Shown: positions 1 through 14,520, numbered from the stretch's first letter. The stretch is DNA of 64,000 nucleotides from Opisthocomus hoazin (GCF_030867145.1 NC_134415.1:66617300-66681299); one strand, 5' to 3'. The notes: a model not told the origin generated them from the sequence alone. Numbers and translations: made by a program.

Positions 1-630
1 CAAGTGAGGTCCCTGAGGTCAGTTCTCTGTCACTTCTATTCACTATTTCCATTAATGAGCTGGACGATGAAGTAGTATTTATAAAACTTGTGCGTGACAC
101 CAGGAGTTTGAGGCTCTTTGCAGGACGTGATCAAAATTACAAATTATTTTTTAAAATGGAAGTAATGGTGCAAATCAGTAAAATAGCAGCCAGTAAGATT
201 CGTGCGAAGTAGAGGAAGCAGGCACCAAAGGCAAAAATATAAAATGCCTTTTCAGTTTTATTGCAGGAAAATGTTAAAGGTGATAAGTTCAAATGCAAAC
301 TAAATGAATCAACAACACACTATGTCTGTTTGAAAAAATTGTCGTCTGAGTGTTGATATCAGCAGGGATGAAATGTTTAAGATCAGAAGATGAGTATTTC
401 TTTCCAAGTTATGCTGGTGGAACTTCAGCAGGAATGCTTTGCCTTAGTTTTGGGCACTGCGTGCTGAAACCTGTAGACAAACTGAAAAGGGTCCGGAGGA
501 CAGCAGTGGGGGTGACCAGAGATTTAGAAACCTATGAGGAATGTGCAAGGAATGGGATTTGTTACTGTAGAAAAGAGATAAGGGATGGGAGACTCGATAG
601 GAGTGCTTAACTGTACATCGTTTTTTACAG
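1..630 (+). mobile_element. Ancient, strongly decayed CR1-like LINE fragment
   Basis: The frame at 350-610 ends VRRTAVGVTRDLETYEECAR then NGICYCRKEIRDG. This aligns along its length with the RT C-terminal region of the intact CR1 at 58 kb ([20 protein letters not shown] then [16 protein letters not shown]). The segment TTAATGAGCTGGACGATGA at 52-70 fits the upstream INDLDD region. It is much older than the 58 kb copy and on the opposite strand, and it probably continues beyond the left edge. Confidence 0.7.
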
Positions 631-3600
631 AAAGCAGCAGGGTAGGCAGCCCTGTTTGGTGTGATCTATGCCTATGTGATTTTGCTACAAAGCGTGTCTA
701 TTATTTTTTCTCTGTGTCTTGCGGACAAGCTTAGTTTTATCTGACAGCAGTGTGACAGAGCAAAAAGAAGTATTTCTGGGGCCATTTAAATAAGATGGTC
801 GTATATTTCCTTTCTTTCTCCGTGTTACATGTACTATTATTAGTTGCCTTTTTCTTCCTCTAAAATAGCAACTGTAATACCCACTAGATCAGTGTTGGTG
901 CTTAACAACCATTCTTTGAGAAAAAATGACAGCGAAAGTGTTTTATTCATTATCTCCTCTGTCATAAATCTTTAACTGGAGCAAAAATCCTGACCCTGAG
1001 TCTTTCTCCAGAACTCATGAGCCCATGGCTGTTCAGTTTTAGTTGTGTTGTTCCGGTGATTTATGGCGTGGCCTTGGGTAAATTGAACCTTCACCTCAAG
1101 TTCCCGGTCTTTAGCTGGAGATACTAATATTCCTCCTGCAGACAGCCTGAGAACTAATCTGTGTAAGATTGCCTTGACGATGTACAGTCCTCAAGCACTT
1201 GTCTAGCAGAATCTTAGAAGTTCAGCTGTCACGTACCTATATGACTCAGTAAGTAGTTGGCAAATAGTCCTTATTTATGGTGGGACTGAGTTTTGAGGGT
1301 TTTTTCAATGTACTTCTGTAAACTCACATTTTTCAGTCTTACGGCTTGGATAGGTAATTTTGATTGTCTTATTTTTGGGACTGATAATATCAGACACAAG
1401 ATGAAAAAGGTCTGAAAAAAGACTTTGTTTGTAAGGGTGGATTATTCAGCTGTAGTTGGAGACTATAGCGTATTACAATACACTCTCCCCTGGCAGCTAT
1501 GATAGACTGTACAGCAAGCCCCACTGGAGCTCCAAAAATCTGGGATGGGAGTCTGGCCAGATAAACTCAAAGCCTTGAAGTACGTTCCATGACAAGGAAA
1601 GAGAGGTTACTTTTCCCCTCAGGTTTCTTGCATTCATAAGTGATAATTACCATCAAAACAGAGAGAGAAGATAAACGCTGGATAAGCTGGCAGGAAAGGA
1701 CCCAAGCTGCTGTCCCCCGCAAACAGGATTGCCTGCCTACCATATAGGATCGTGTGCCAATTCGATAACAAAGCAGAAAAGCATCAAGAAGTAGTTGAGG
1801 AGAGTGTGCTTGTTTTACAGTACGTGAAATATCAATGCCACATCAAAAGTCTGGAGTGTCTTGCTGCGATTCCAGTGTTCATCTGGACTGTAAGCACGCG
1901 CTCATTAAGGGGTGGAAGTATCTTTAGATACAAACAGGAATAATAAAGTCTGTAACCACCTAGGCTTTTGAAAAATATGCAGCCTAATACCATGATAGGA
2001 GAGGAGTGTGTTCCTGGTGGGTCCTGACCTATGCACCTTCAATTCATTAATTCACTGAACAATGTGTTTAAACTGAAGTAAATGCCACAGTCCAATTGGA
2101 GATGTCTCATTGTTGGAGAACTTGGCCTTTTTTTCATGTCTATTTTTCTTGTTTTGTGATCTCAGTCAGTGAATGGTTTGTAATGATCTCACTTTTTTTC
2201 TCAATTGGGAAAACTTTCTCTGCAACTCAGAATTAACACTATTTCTGTTCAGAAAATGATGTAGTCAGTGAATGCAACCATTTGGCAGAAAGGAGGGAAA
2301 CAATAGTCAGGAAATTAACTGCACCATGTTTTAGCTGAGTTATTTTCCCCACCCTTTCCCATTCCCACATCCCTCTGAAAGCACCAGATCTACTCCCAGT
2401 ATCAGTCTGGGAAATCACCTTCTGCTCACAAATAAAATGCGTTCGCTCCAGCTGTATTTTAGTTTTATGCTATACAGAGTACATATGGATTTTATGACAT
2501 ATAAATTGACTAATCCCACCAGCCATTAAAATAATTTGCATTTTGGTGGCAAAGGATGGAAGCCGGACATTCTTCTAAAGGGGCTGCTGATATACAGCTG
2601 AATGCACTTCATCAAAGTATTTGGCCTGAGAAGGCTCCCCTGCTGTCTGCTCCGGAGTGCTGGAGCAGCTTAAGGGATAACTTCCATCCCACGCTCCTTG
2701 CCCAGGCCGAGCTCATGGTAACTTTAAAATGTGGAAGTTCTGCAAGTGTAAATCTTTACATGCTTCATTGCTGGGCAAGCCACGCTGAAGTCAGTGGGTG
2801 CTGCTGGGCTTAGCTGCGCTGGAATATCCTAACAAGGGCTCTGATTCGCCTCTGGGAGAGTTTTAGCAGCAGCTTCGACGGGAGCTGGATTTTAGAGGGC
2901 CTAAGTAACAAGGAGGAGCCCAAATAGACTGGGCCTGAGGGGCGCCGGCCCCTTGCCCAGCTTTCTGCATGCAGGGCATTTGCTGGGTGCCCCCGAGGCC
3001 CTGCCCTTAGGTGTCCCCGTGGCGGCAGAGGGAAAGTGTAACTTCAGACTCTGGCTTCTCGGTTGCTGATACCTTGTGTAGGTCATGTTGACAGCACCTA
3101 TTGTTCTGAAGCATTTGAAGGGCATCCAAGTTTTGGCATCATTAGATTATTGCCATGGTGCTCAGGTTGCAGGTCCTGTACAATAAAGGAGTTTTATTTT
3201 ATGTTCAATCACTACGAGCTGTTATCTGTGGCTTTCATCTAGTCTCCATTAATGAAAGAACAAATCATTCTAGGGACTAAATAGCTGTTTGACCATTCAA
3301 ATATATGCAAAGTGATATGATTTATGAATGGAAGGAAGTCATTTTGCAAGCCTAGAATTCCATTTGCTGTGGAATTTCAATTTAAGGGTGTGAATCCAGT
3401 TAAATCCTGAAATATTAGACTTAGAGCCCTTTATAGTCAGAGAGCAGGTTTTATCATACTACATTACCAAGCTGTACTACCTCTCAACTGAAGGCCCCTA
3501 ATGACTGGTATTTCTAAATCTCATTCTGTTTCATTAGAGGACAATTGTTTATTAAGACTAACTATTAATATTGCTGTAAAGAGGAAAATAGCAAACTATT

Positions 3601-6600
3601 CTCCATGTGTTTTGCTAATCAAGAAAGAAGGATTTGGCTTGAACTGCAGTGAGGAAGACAGGTAAGACTCTGAGAAAGCACTGCATTAAGAACAGAGGCC
3701 TGAAGAAACTGGGCTGTAGACATTCAAGAAGAGGTTAAACCAATCTATTGCAGGACTGGTTCTCAGGCTTGATGCTGCCTAAAAGCATGAGGATGAACAG
3801 AATGATCTCCTGAGATGTCTTCCAACTGCGTTTTCTATTTTTTGTAGCCAACAAAATGTCCAAGACTTGCTGTAGAAGTGACTTGGCAAGGGAAGTGTTT
3901 TCCCTTTCGCTGAGCCTATGCATGGCATTCTTCAAAGCAAGGGATACGGAAGGCACAACTGGCACGGCTGTGCAAGCCTACCTGCAGCACAGCCGATGAT
4001 TGCCAAAGCATTGCATCACGTCCCGGCTTTCCAGCAGTTCCAGCCCTGTGGCAGGCTTCCACCTCTTGGGTCTGGAGGCATCGCTTTCCTTGACGCTGCT
4101 CCGGAGAAGCGGAGTGGGCGGTTTTGCTGAGGGCCAGGAATGCGACTGCAGCTCAGGAATCCCCAACTCTGGGCTGACGAGGTGTTTTGAGCTGGCTTGT
4201 TTGAAGTGAGTCAGGTAGGGCTCAGCAGCTCTGACACCAGCGCTGAACTCCTGCCGTAGTAGCACAGCTGAGCATTTCCCCCTCCTGCAGCCTGCCTTGT
4301 CCTTTCCCTCCCAGACCTATGCATTGCTCCCTGTTTACCAAAACTGCCTTATTTACAGCTCCAGAGGCCCTGGCAGATCTGAGTATGGATTTTGTCACAG
4401 CTGGAGAGCAGCTGCAGAGCTTCCTTCCAAACTCTTCACCCTGCAAACTGAGGCATTGAAGTCATGAAAGTGGAAAGCCTGGCAGAAAAGCATGGCAAGG
4501 CAGTGAGCATCTCCCTTATTTTGAATTCACCCTCCTGTCTCTCCTCCTAACTTGGTCCCACCAAAGAATGAGAGTGAAAACAAGCCCAGATGTTGCCTGC
4601 CTGTTTGGACTTTCTGTGCTGCCATCACTTGGCTTTTTGCGGTGGATAGGAAGCTGTCAGTGTATTACTTTTTATGACAAACCAGGGATGTGGTTAGGTG
4701 TAATACAAGTTGCTATGGAAAAACTGATGTTGGGGTGAAAATTAACCTGGACCAAATACACATTCTGCAAGGGAAGAAACTTCTCTGGTAGTGATGTTAG
4801 ACAAGTGCTCGTCATGTGGTCGGAGAAGGGGGAAAATGCCAGTGCATTCTGAGAGGACCATGTTGAGGTATTAGGTGACTGCAGCAAGAGGCAAGGACCT
4901 GTCCCGCTCCGTGGCTCTGATAAGCCTGGCCCTGGAGGGCCAGAGGGACTCGGGACAGCTCTGCCTTCACCAGCGGCTGGCTTCCACGGAGGCTGTCAGA
5001 GAACTAAATATACCCTGGTTAATGACAGCCATTGAGCTAGAGGGGATGTGAATATGAGGTGAACTTTTGAAACACACAAATAATAGCAATGGACATTTTC
5101 TAATAAGGAAGGTATAAATAGCAGGAATGAGTTGAAAATGAGAAGCAAAACTTAGGCTACGTGTAAATGGAAAAATCCTAACATTGGGATTGTGGGATCG
5201 TCTCCCCAGGGGAGTAATGGAAGCCTGTAGTTTAGGATTTGAACAACCAGTCAGAAAAGGAGCATGGGGCACTGCATCGCAGGGAACAGTCCTGCCTTTT
5301 GCATGGATCATTTGGATTTCCCCCAGCTTCTTTGAGGAAGAAAGTTGAAAGTCATAAGGCTCCTTGGCCACCACTTCTCCTTGAGGATCCAAAGGAATGT
5401 TTAATGTTGACGGCTCAGCAGAACTGCAGCTTTGGGAATTCTTATCTATTCTCAAATTCTTATCTTTAGTTTCAGTTGTTTATATTTCCTGACTTCCTGT
5501 CTACAATGCTTATCCAAGTTTATTGTTCAGTTTTACTATTCCTTGTTTAACAACTGCTCCTTTACGCTCAGGAGTTGGCGGTGCTTCAGCAGTGGGTGAT
5601 TTCTCTGTTTATCTTTACCACCTCATTCAGGTGTTAGAAGTAACATGCTAACCTTGGAACAGTCTCAACAATCCCAAGATGCAAAGATTTCCTGATATTT
5701 CTGCTGTTTCTTTTTCTACTTTTGTTACAACATTTTCACTTGTGGAACAGTTCTGGACTAGGCATGATTATTTAATTTCTCTGCTCGCATGATTTGAAGC
5801 TTGGGTGGCAGGTTGGTGGCTTTTTTGTGTTTTTTGTCTGGTCTGTCCTAGGGAAAAAAGGGTTAATTAGTTTCAGTAAAACATTGACAGTCACTAGGGA
5901 CTGCTGGGACTGAGATGAAAAACAAGACTGCACCTGTATGCTGGCAATTTCAGATAGATTCTGGTCAAGTATTTTTCTCCAGTGCTTTGTTCTGCCAGCT
6001 GCCTCAGTGCTTTGGATGCAGGTGGAAGCATGGACTTTGCTATCTATAAAAAAATTCAGTGGTGAAGACCAACTTCCGCCTCACCTCCCCGGGGATCAAA
6101 GTTACTGCATTGCCACATAACGTGGCAGAGCACAGAACAGGCAACAGGCTGCACATGCCTAGCCACCGCGTGGAGGTCTCAACTCAAAAGGAATAGCTTG
6201 AGACTCTTCCCTCCCTCCCTTCTTTCTTCCTTTTTTTTTCTTCTTTTGAAAGACACAGTGAATGCGTGGAAGGAATCCCAAACTGAGTGACTGTACGTGG
6301 AAGGGACAAACCACCGCTGTACAGCCATGCAATATCTTTAGTGCAGTTCCTCGACAGGGCTCTTCCAATAATCCAATGCAAGGCAGAGGATCGCTCAGGA
6401 GCGCTAACTGTATGGCTTGATATATGCTCACAGAAGTTCTCACAGAGATCCTATAGATTTACGTCATAATGTGCTAGTGTACAATGAAAATAAACAGTCC
6501 CACCTGCCTGTGGAGGATCCTTCATTGCCCGTAGCAGAGCAGCAGATAGCACAGGGACTCTTTGACAGGGCTAGATCTATTCTCAGGACAATATAATACT

Positions 6601-9600
6601 ATTAAATAAATCTCATAGCAGCGAATACTGCCTGGCACAATGGGAACTTCCTGCGCTTGGGTTACACTGTGTCGTACAAGAAGGCCCTCTTTGACATTTT
6701 TGACTGCTGTTGTGATAGAAATAAGCAACAGTTTAATGGCAGTATTTAGAGCTGAGATATTTAAATGTGAGTGAAACATATGACTTGTAGGATACCAGTC
6801 TCCATGAAAGAACCTTTAGCAGGGGGAAAAACCCAAAAGATCCAATGGAAAACTTAAAGAGCTATTCACTGTTTGTGTGGGCTTTGCAAATACTATCAGA
6901 AGCAAAAAACATCTGATTTTTTCCCTCTTTTTTCAATGATATGAACAGATGCTAATTTAGGTTGTTTTCAAAGATTGTTGTTGTACATCACTGCTCTATA
7001 AACCCACGCCTTGAAAGTGCCATAAAAAGAGGAAAACAATACAGAAGTTGCCAAGTGGAGACTAGCAAGTTACAGCAGCTGAAAATAACCCACATGCATA
7101 TTGCAGTGAAATATGTGGGGGCTTTGGAGGAGGTAGTTCGTGGGGGTTTTTTCAATTTTATTTTGAGCTGCCTATGACCTTCTCATGCTAATCTGTCTAT
7201 AAGCAGTGTGTATTTATCTGCATAACATGGATAGCTGGCTACAAAATAACATCTGGTATTAAGAAAGATTAACAAAATCTCACATGTCAAGGCATGCAGT
7301 ACCCAAAAAAGAATGGCTTTCCCTGTTCTCCATCACTGCAGAAAATACTTAGCTGGTTTGCAGGTAGATCTCGCACATCTGTACAGCATCAGGTGCCACC
7401 ATCTTCTCTGTAAGGCACAACAGGATAACAGTTGAATCAAGGGTCTTACCTGGGTTAGCACAGTGTGCTCCTACATGGTCTGTGATATTTGGACTTTCTA
7501 ACACGTGGTGTTAATGCCACATTTAACTTTGTGTAGGAGGGTCTTGCCAATACTCATTTTGCACCAGTAGTTTCGTATGTAGTCATGGGACATAACTTTG
7601 TGCCGTGTGTGTCATATAATTAATGAACGCTTTTGTAGCTGTGATTGCCCAAGGGTGTAAGCGAGAGTCTGATATCTGCTACGGAGAAAATCAAAGCCTG
7701 TAATATCTCTGCATGAGTTCAACCATTGGTCCAAGAGGCTGTATCAGGTAGTCTAATAAAAATATTGCTCTCCCTATAAACCTCGTCTTACTCTGTTGTA
7801 AATGAGTCACTTTTCATGATAGCTGATGAGAACTTGCATGTTGCATGGTGCTTGAATGGGTTTCTGAGCTTTCTAAACACACTCTGCAGTTTTATCTTAT
7901 GTTTGGCAGAATATTGACATCATTAAGATAAATGGCTCACTATTTTCCTCTGGTTTGGAAAGTTACATGAAGCAGTTACAATGCTATTCGTATGCCTCAT
8001 TTTACACCCAGATGCATTAGTAATAGCTAATTATTGTCTTACAGACAGGTTGAGTTCAATGTAACATTTATGGTCTGTACTTTTTAGCATAGGTGCTATT
8101 TGTAAGTAGGCAATTTTAAGTAATTGTGAGCTCATATTTGACATAATTTCAAATAGTTCTTCAATGCAGATGTGCAGTTAGTGTATAGTCTGTGTAAAAA
8201 GGCTGACCTTCAACATGCAATACTCTAACCTGTCAGCAAATAGTGGTAACTGAGGAAAGTGAATGCTGATCACTTATACAAATGAGCGAGCTTTTACCTC
8301 AAGTGGACTGAGCCTGAAAGGCAGGTGTGATTTTCTGAAGTAAACTTCCTTTTTAGCTGTACAAACTTTGGATGGGCCAAGTTAGTGGAGAAGTCCTGAG
8401 TTAAATGCTCTACTGTTTTGTTGTTAGCCTTTCACTTGGTAAAGCTTTGGTTTTAGCCCATATTGAATGGGCTTGAGTGTGAGGGTGTGCTGGGGGTGCC
8501 ATCCAATCACATGTGTTTTGCGGTGTGAATGCAGAAATATTCTTGATAGACAGGTGGTACCGGACGTGTCTGATGACGAGGAGGGGTTTGGTACTCCACT
8601 TACTGAGCACACTAATGGATTCCCTAGTTCATCCCTTCATGCTCTACACATCTTGGTGTCTCCTACAAAACATCAAGAGTTTTTCTAGACAGAAATCACA
8701 GGGCTACTAATGTCATCTTTGCCATATTGAAAAATGTCCATTCAGTTCTGGATCCCTGCACAAACTAATGCAATACTTTTTGTATAATGAAATATCTAGT
8801 TAACTCATTGCAATAGAACTGCGTTCAGTAATAATCAAATCTGTGGGAGTGTACCAGTAGCACAGTGCTGATTTCCAAAAGTAAACATTACATAAGGAAT
8901 CCTGACATTGACTTAAGATCAAGGGACTGCCATAGTTCTAGGGATACTTAAAATAACATCAAGTCAGGTGTTATATTATCTTCCCTCCAAAAGGTTGATT
9001 TTGACTGTCAGAAAACACAACCATTGCATTTTTTTCTGTCGACGGTACTCACCTCTGAGACTTTCCTTGGTGTGGGAAATAGATGTGAGTCTAAGTGATA
9101 TGAAGCTGTATTTTCTTTCTGTCCCAAAGTGTAGGGTTTTCTGAAGTACTGAAACAGTACAGAAGTGCTAAAACAGCATAGGTGTTTCTGAAGAAGTTTC
9201 ACAGATCTCATCGCTATCTTTGCTCTATCTGCAGTTCTCTTGTAATGCTATTGAACTATTCCAGTAGCCTTAATACGTTCAGATATGAGTATGAGGAAAG
9301 AATGCTGATCCTCATGATGAACTGAGCACCTAAAATATAAGTAGCAGTGTGGTTAGTGAAGCTTTGCCTGTTTTAATATGCTTGTTCACTTTACCTGTGC
9401 TTAGCTCAGAAGGGCGTTCTGCATATCTGTTCATTAAAGGCATTTGCATCTTTTCAATTACTTTCCTTGAATGTAAACTGTTGGTGTAAAATGTTGCCCA
9501 CCTTTGAATAATCAAAAGGTAAATTACCATTTAAAGTATAAATTAAAAGATCATTAAGGCTTGGGAGTGCAGTACTTCAAAGTTAGGGGACTCAGAATTG

Positions 9601-12600
9601 AGGTTTTCCAGGCAATTAATTCACCCTCTCCTTAGTCCCTACTCTTCTGTACATGCATTATAATACTAATCTTAATTACACATGTTTATGTGTGTGCACA
9701 CACTCATACACACATTTACATCTGGCTCCTAGCCAGTGGTTCCCATTGCTTCCAACTTGTCTTTGTGCCCACCTTGCCCTGTATCCTTCCACGTCCATGT
9801 CAGGTAACCTCCTTCGTCCCAAGCAGGCTGAGCGAGGGGCAGCAGGAGGTCCCTTGGGAGACACCAGCAGCCGAGCTGAGCTGCTGTGCCACACCACAGT
9901 GGCCCTGAGGGTGAGGAGCAGGATCACATCTGGCCAGCTGCAGCCCCCAAGCCTCACAGGGGTGGTGCATGCTGCCCAGGGGCTCTGCAAGCAGCGGAGC
10001 TGCTAAACTGCACCGAGCCTCTGGTACTCCTGTGCCAAATGAAACGCTCAGGGGGCACGGCTTGGCCAAATTTACGTGGATCTTCATAGGAACAAGAGCC
10101 ACAAATGACACTGCTGTGTAAAATTTCAAGTCCCTGATCCACAGCACAGAGGCAAGAGAGTTTCTTAATGGAAAGCGATGTAAAAATATTTTAACTGGGT
10201 ATCCTGGCTTAAGACCAAGTGACAGTGTGGAGACTAAACGGATTTTTAATCACAGGTATATGCAATGCAAAACAAAAAGTCAGTTAAAGTTCACAGACTC
10301 ATGCTACTAGCTATGCTAACTAGACCTACCAGGGCAGGGAGAAACTAGTTTTCCTCAACCTCATTCTCAGAAAGGGCTGAACCGTTTTTGCTACTTTTTT
10401 TTTTCTTCGACATTTCTCTTTATTTGTTTTCCAGTCTAGAGTGTGTGCTCTAGTCATTCTTCTACCTGTGGTTAATGTTATTCAAAGAAGACACACTCTA
10501 ACTGAAACTTTGAGTTCCCTGCCGCTAATCCAGTACCACCTTGCTTGTCTGAGAATCCTGAAAATACTCAAAATAAACATGTTTTTAAAGATGGACAAGG
10601 CTGCTTTTCTAAAACAAATGAGATCAAGAAAAAGAAATCTTTCCTAAGAAGAGTCTGGTTTTTCATCAGAAGTTTGCATATAGCCAGCTACCCTGAAATG
10701 TGCTGATAATTTAAGTAAATATTTTTCTACTGAAGAATATTCACCAGGTACATTTTTGGCTGAATATCAGAAATTTTGGGGCAGGGTAGGGTTGTGCAAG
10801 TCACATATGAAGATCAAAATGGTCCACTCTTCCCTGTATGTAGAAGGAACACGTGGCTGAAGTGTCATGTCTGGAGTACAAGTTCTGATTTTTTCCAAAT
10901 CTTAGCAGTAACTTGCTGAAGCCTAAAACAACCAGGGCTCGGGCTATCCATGTTTCGTAATATTCTTAGCAGCTAATAACTAATCTGTGTGTGCTTTTTC
11001 ACACAACCTTGATGAACAATTCTGAGCAATAAAGCTGTGTAATAAATTAGATCAGTCCCAACAAAAACGCAACAGTTGTGCAGCTCTGCAAGCCATGGAT
11101 TCCCAGATACCTGAACCACAATGGGAGTCCAAACATTGACAGGATGTCCTGGAGCCCTTGATTTTTTCAGTCAAACTTTCTAAATCCTGCTGAAGAAGAT
11201 GGCTGCGACACAAGTTGACCAAGCATGTTGTCCAATGAGCATGGACAGCTGTCGTTTTAAACAATGACAGCCATTGTTAGGTCAATTTTAAAGTAGGTCC
11301 TTAAAGTTAATGTGATTATGCAAATGTTGTCCTAACTACCATGGCTGTCTTATATCCTTCACAAATGACTGCATTGTCACTTTTCATTACATGCATACAG
11401 TTCCTGGTGGTTTGGTGGTATCATTGTGTCTCTCGGAAATGGGCCATGTAAAGGCCATTCACTGTTGGCACTGCATTGTGCGTTTCCCCAAGCAGACCAA
11501 CCTTGACCCACAAATGAGGGTGGTAGGGGTTTTCAGGCCAAAACCTGCGTGTGTTATTCACATGATTACTCCCATTGACTTGGCTGGCCACTCTTGCATC
11601 AGGCATGCAATAATTAGGTTAAAACATGGTTGTGAAATGAAGTCCAGACCACTCTAAGCTGCAGTGTATCTGGACAAACCTCTGGCAGCCTAACATCTAA
11701 CATAAATGGCTTTGTGTGAAATCACTTGCATCATAAAGTAAAAAATTAATCCGTTATTCACTGGGGAAAAGAAAACACCTTGGACAACTCCAGTGTATGT
11801 TTTTCTCTGTGGTGTCTTTATTATTATCATTATTAATTTGATTTTAATCATGAAATACCCTTTTACAGAGATCTGTGATCACAAATGAGGAAGCTGAGAG
11901 ATCTCAGGATCCATGTGTTCTGGAAGGTGGCAGATTTCAGACAACTCATCAGTTGGGGGACATGACTGATTTCAGACTCTTGGTTGCATTGCTTTCAATG
12001 AAAACCAGTGACTTGCAGTTTCAGTTCTCATCACAAACGATGTTCTCACAGCAACCTCTTGTTTGGATTGTATTCTTTTTTTCTGAGTAGGGAGTCTAAT
12101 GTTTGTCTGAATTCTGTCTTTACGATTGCTGTTCTGATGGCCAGGAGACTCCATGACCCAAGAACATGATACACAACCTCTGATAGATTCAGACTGCTGG
12201 CTGAGATTTGGGCCTCCTCCGTAAAACACCCGTCCTTTATTTTTAGCAGGGTAAGTAAGTGTATATAGAGAGAGCATGCATGGATATATTTGCATGCACA
12301 TACTTAGCATAAGTGGACATAAAGGAAAATCATCACCTCCTAGGGAAGTCAACACTCTGCTGACTGGCAGCAGCTCGCTCACCAATGCAAGCTACCTCAG
12401 GAGATTCAGGGACTCCGAAGCTGCAAGCGCAAGACATCTTGTTGCTCAGATGTGTTATTCTACATGCAACTTCTTGTAACATCCTCGTCATTGTAACACC
12501 TGAACATTGCTCCAGAACTAGGGTGGCCTGCCCTTTGCCAGCCTGTGTGCACAGCTAATAGAAAACCGTGAAGTCCAAATCTACCTGCACAGCAGTCAGG

Positions 12601-13031
12601 CCCTCCTTCTTCTCCAAAGCTCACTTCTACCAGGATGTTTGGGTTAGGATGTTAAAACCTGCTTTGGCACAGGAAAGCTGGAGTTGTAGGACCCTCAGCA
12701 TCAGCTTCAAGAAAGTGCAGGAGCATCTGTGGGACATTGAGCCTTCTGGACAGCTTCCTGTGCTCTAGAAAAAAGCTGATTTCTGTTATTGGAAATCCTT
12801 TGACAAAAGTCAGTTATGGGTGTCAAAGAGGAAGGAAGAAGAGCTTGTACCACTCTGACAGTTAGGAAGGCAAACCAAGGTATCATTTAAAATTTCACAT
12901 TCAATCCATTCAAGCTGTCACATAAAAACCTATTTGCTCCATTGATCAATTGGCAGAGAGGATGGTAACAGGTATTTTTTGGATGTCAGACAGACAGCAT
13001 AGCAAACTTCAGAAGTGACAACTTAACAGCT
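631..13031. other. Intergenic DNA downstream of MYB, no gene supported
   Basis: A/T-rich non-coding sequence. Open frames are short and without recognisable protein content. Minor structures are a 44-bp pyrimidine tract at 6204-6247, a TG/CA-rich patch at about 9686-9715, and scattered AATAAA hexamers. In mammals AHI1 converges on MYB from this side, but I could not recognise any AHI1 exon. Confidence 0.6.
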
Positions 13032-13051
13032 GGGGGGGGGGGGGGGGGGGG
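13032..13051 (+). repeat. Run of 20 G
   Basis: Uninterrupted G20, preceded by CAGCT and followed by CACAAAATCC. It can form a G-quadruplex and is unstable in sequencing, so its exact length is uncertain. It marks the left border of a GC-rich stretch. Confidence 0.95.
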
Positions 13052-13099
13052 CACAAAATCCAGCAGCTTATTTTAATCATCTTGTAAGCAAGTTTGTTG

Positions 13100-14520
13100 C
13101 TCTGCGATGCCTGTGGCAAGATGGCGGGGCAGGTGCGTGTGCCAGGTTGACTCCTCGCTTGTGGCGGTGGGGCTTTTTTTCGAGATCTGAAGAGTGGCTA
13201 CGCGGGCGGGATGCAATGAAAGTCTGCGCTGGGACGCGATGGTTTGCAGAGCCGTGACGGAGGGGTGACTATCACATCGGTTCTGTAGCTTATCACCGTA
13301 CGAACTGCCTTCGTATTTGTTACAGGTTTTCTGTTAGAGGATGTGGCCACAAATCAGAGGTTGGCGAGGAAAGGATTACTCTAACCTCTTTGATTAGAGA
13401 AAGTTAAGGGTGTGCCTGCGTCAGCGCTAGCTCAAGAGGTCTCCCCGTGGGTTGCTGCTCCTGGGGTGCCGCTGTGAGACCTTCATGGGGCACCAGGAGA
13501 ACTCGGCCTTGTCCTGGACTGGTGGGCAGCTGCTGAGAAGGTGCCAAAGCTGAGCGTAAAGTGGGCCCTCCTGCCCATTCCAGGTGGGCCTCCAAGCCTG
13601 GGGCAAATCACCCCCAGCGAGAGGCTTTTGTGCATGGATGTGGCTTGACTGGAGGATGTTACCCGAGATACAGCCAGAGCTCGCTTTTCTGTGAAGATGA
13701 TCCTGAAGCTGGAGGTAACAGGAGCATGGCTGTGAGTGCCTGGGGGCCTCTCCTGAGCGGGAGTGGCAGGGGCCCTTCTGCTGTGGGCAGGGAAACGATC
13801 CATGTCCTTACCCCTCGCAAGGTGTGGGCTCGGGCTGGCTGAGGTCATGGAGACCAGCAACACTTTTCAATCAATTTTCCGTGGGGTTTGGGCCAGACCC
13901 CATCAGGGGTGTGTGCCTTGGTGAAACGGAGCTGAGCCCAGCAGAAGCAGCTACGGGGGTGGAGGGTATGGCCAGGAGGATGCACAGAGCCAGAAGGAAA
14001 AGCCAAGTCTCATCTTTATTGCTTCACTGAGAGATGTTTTAGGCCTTTGACTGCAACACGCCGTGGCTGCTCCTCAGTTTCATTCTTAGGCGCGGGGAGG
14101 CTTGGCTGGGCAGGTAGGAGCCGTAACCCCGTGCCGATTTCCATTTCCCTGCCGGCAGCAGAGGCTCGCAGCGCCTTTATCTGCACAGGAAGGCTCAGCC
14201 GGCGCCTCTGAGGCCTCCTCCGCCTTGAGCTCGTAGGAACACAGATACCGAAAACCCATCGCTTAAATAGGCACGGCCTCCCTTCGCCTTCAGATAACTC
14301 CCATGCTGATGAGCGCTGATGAGAGAGTTAATGAAACATTAGAGGCAGCGGGGAGAGATAGGCGCGGGCAGGAAAGCACACCTGCAGGCACCCTTTCAAG
14401 GCTCTCTCGGGGCTGCCTTTATCGGGAGGGCCACAGCAGGCTCGCAGCTGGGCCGGCAGGAACCGGGAGATGCAGAGGTGGTCTCGATGGTTAGTGTAGA
14501 AACCTGCCCGGAGAGAGCTT
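13100..14520. other. GC-rich island in the region downstream of MYB
   Basis: GC- and CpG-richer than its surroundings, beginning with CAAGATGGCGGGGCAGGTGC, which resembles a YY1-type start motif with a possible splice donor. Its right part (14177-14423) has five GATA cores. No protein-coding gene is recognisable. It could be a regulatory island, an unannotated non-coding transcript start, or an old repeat. Confidence 0.35.

Noticed and set aside
4967..5455. 162-codon minus-strand frame
   Set aside because: No domain, no codon or splice context, and an overlapping frame on the other strand; consistent with chance.
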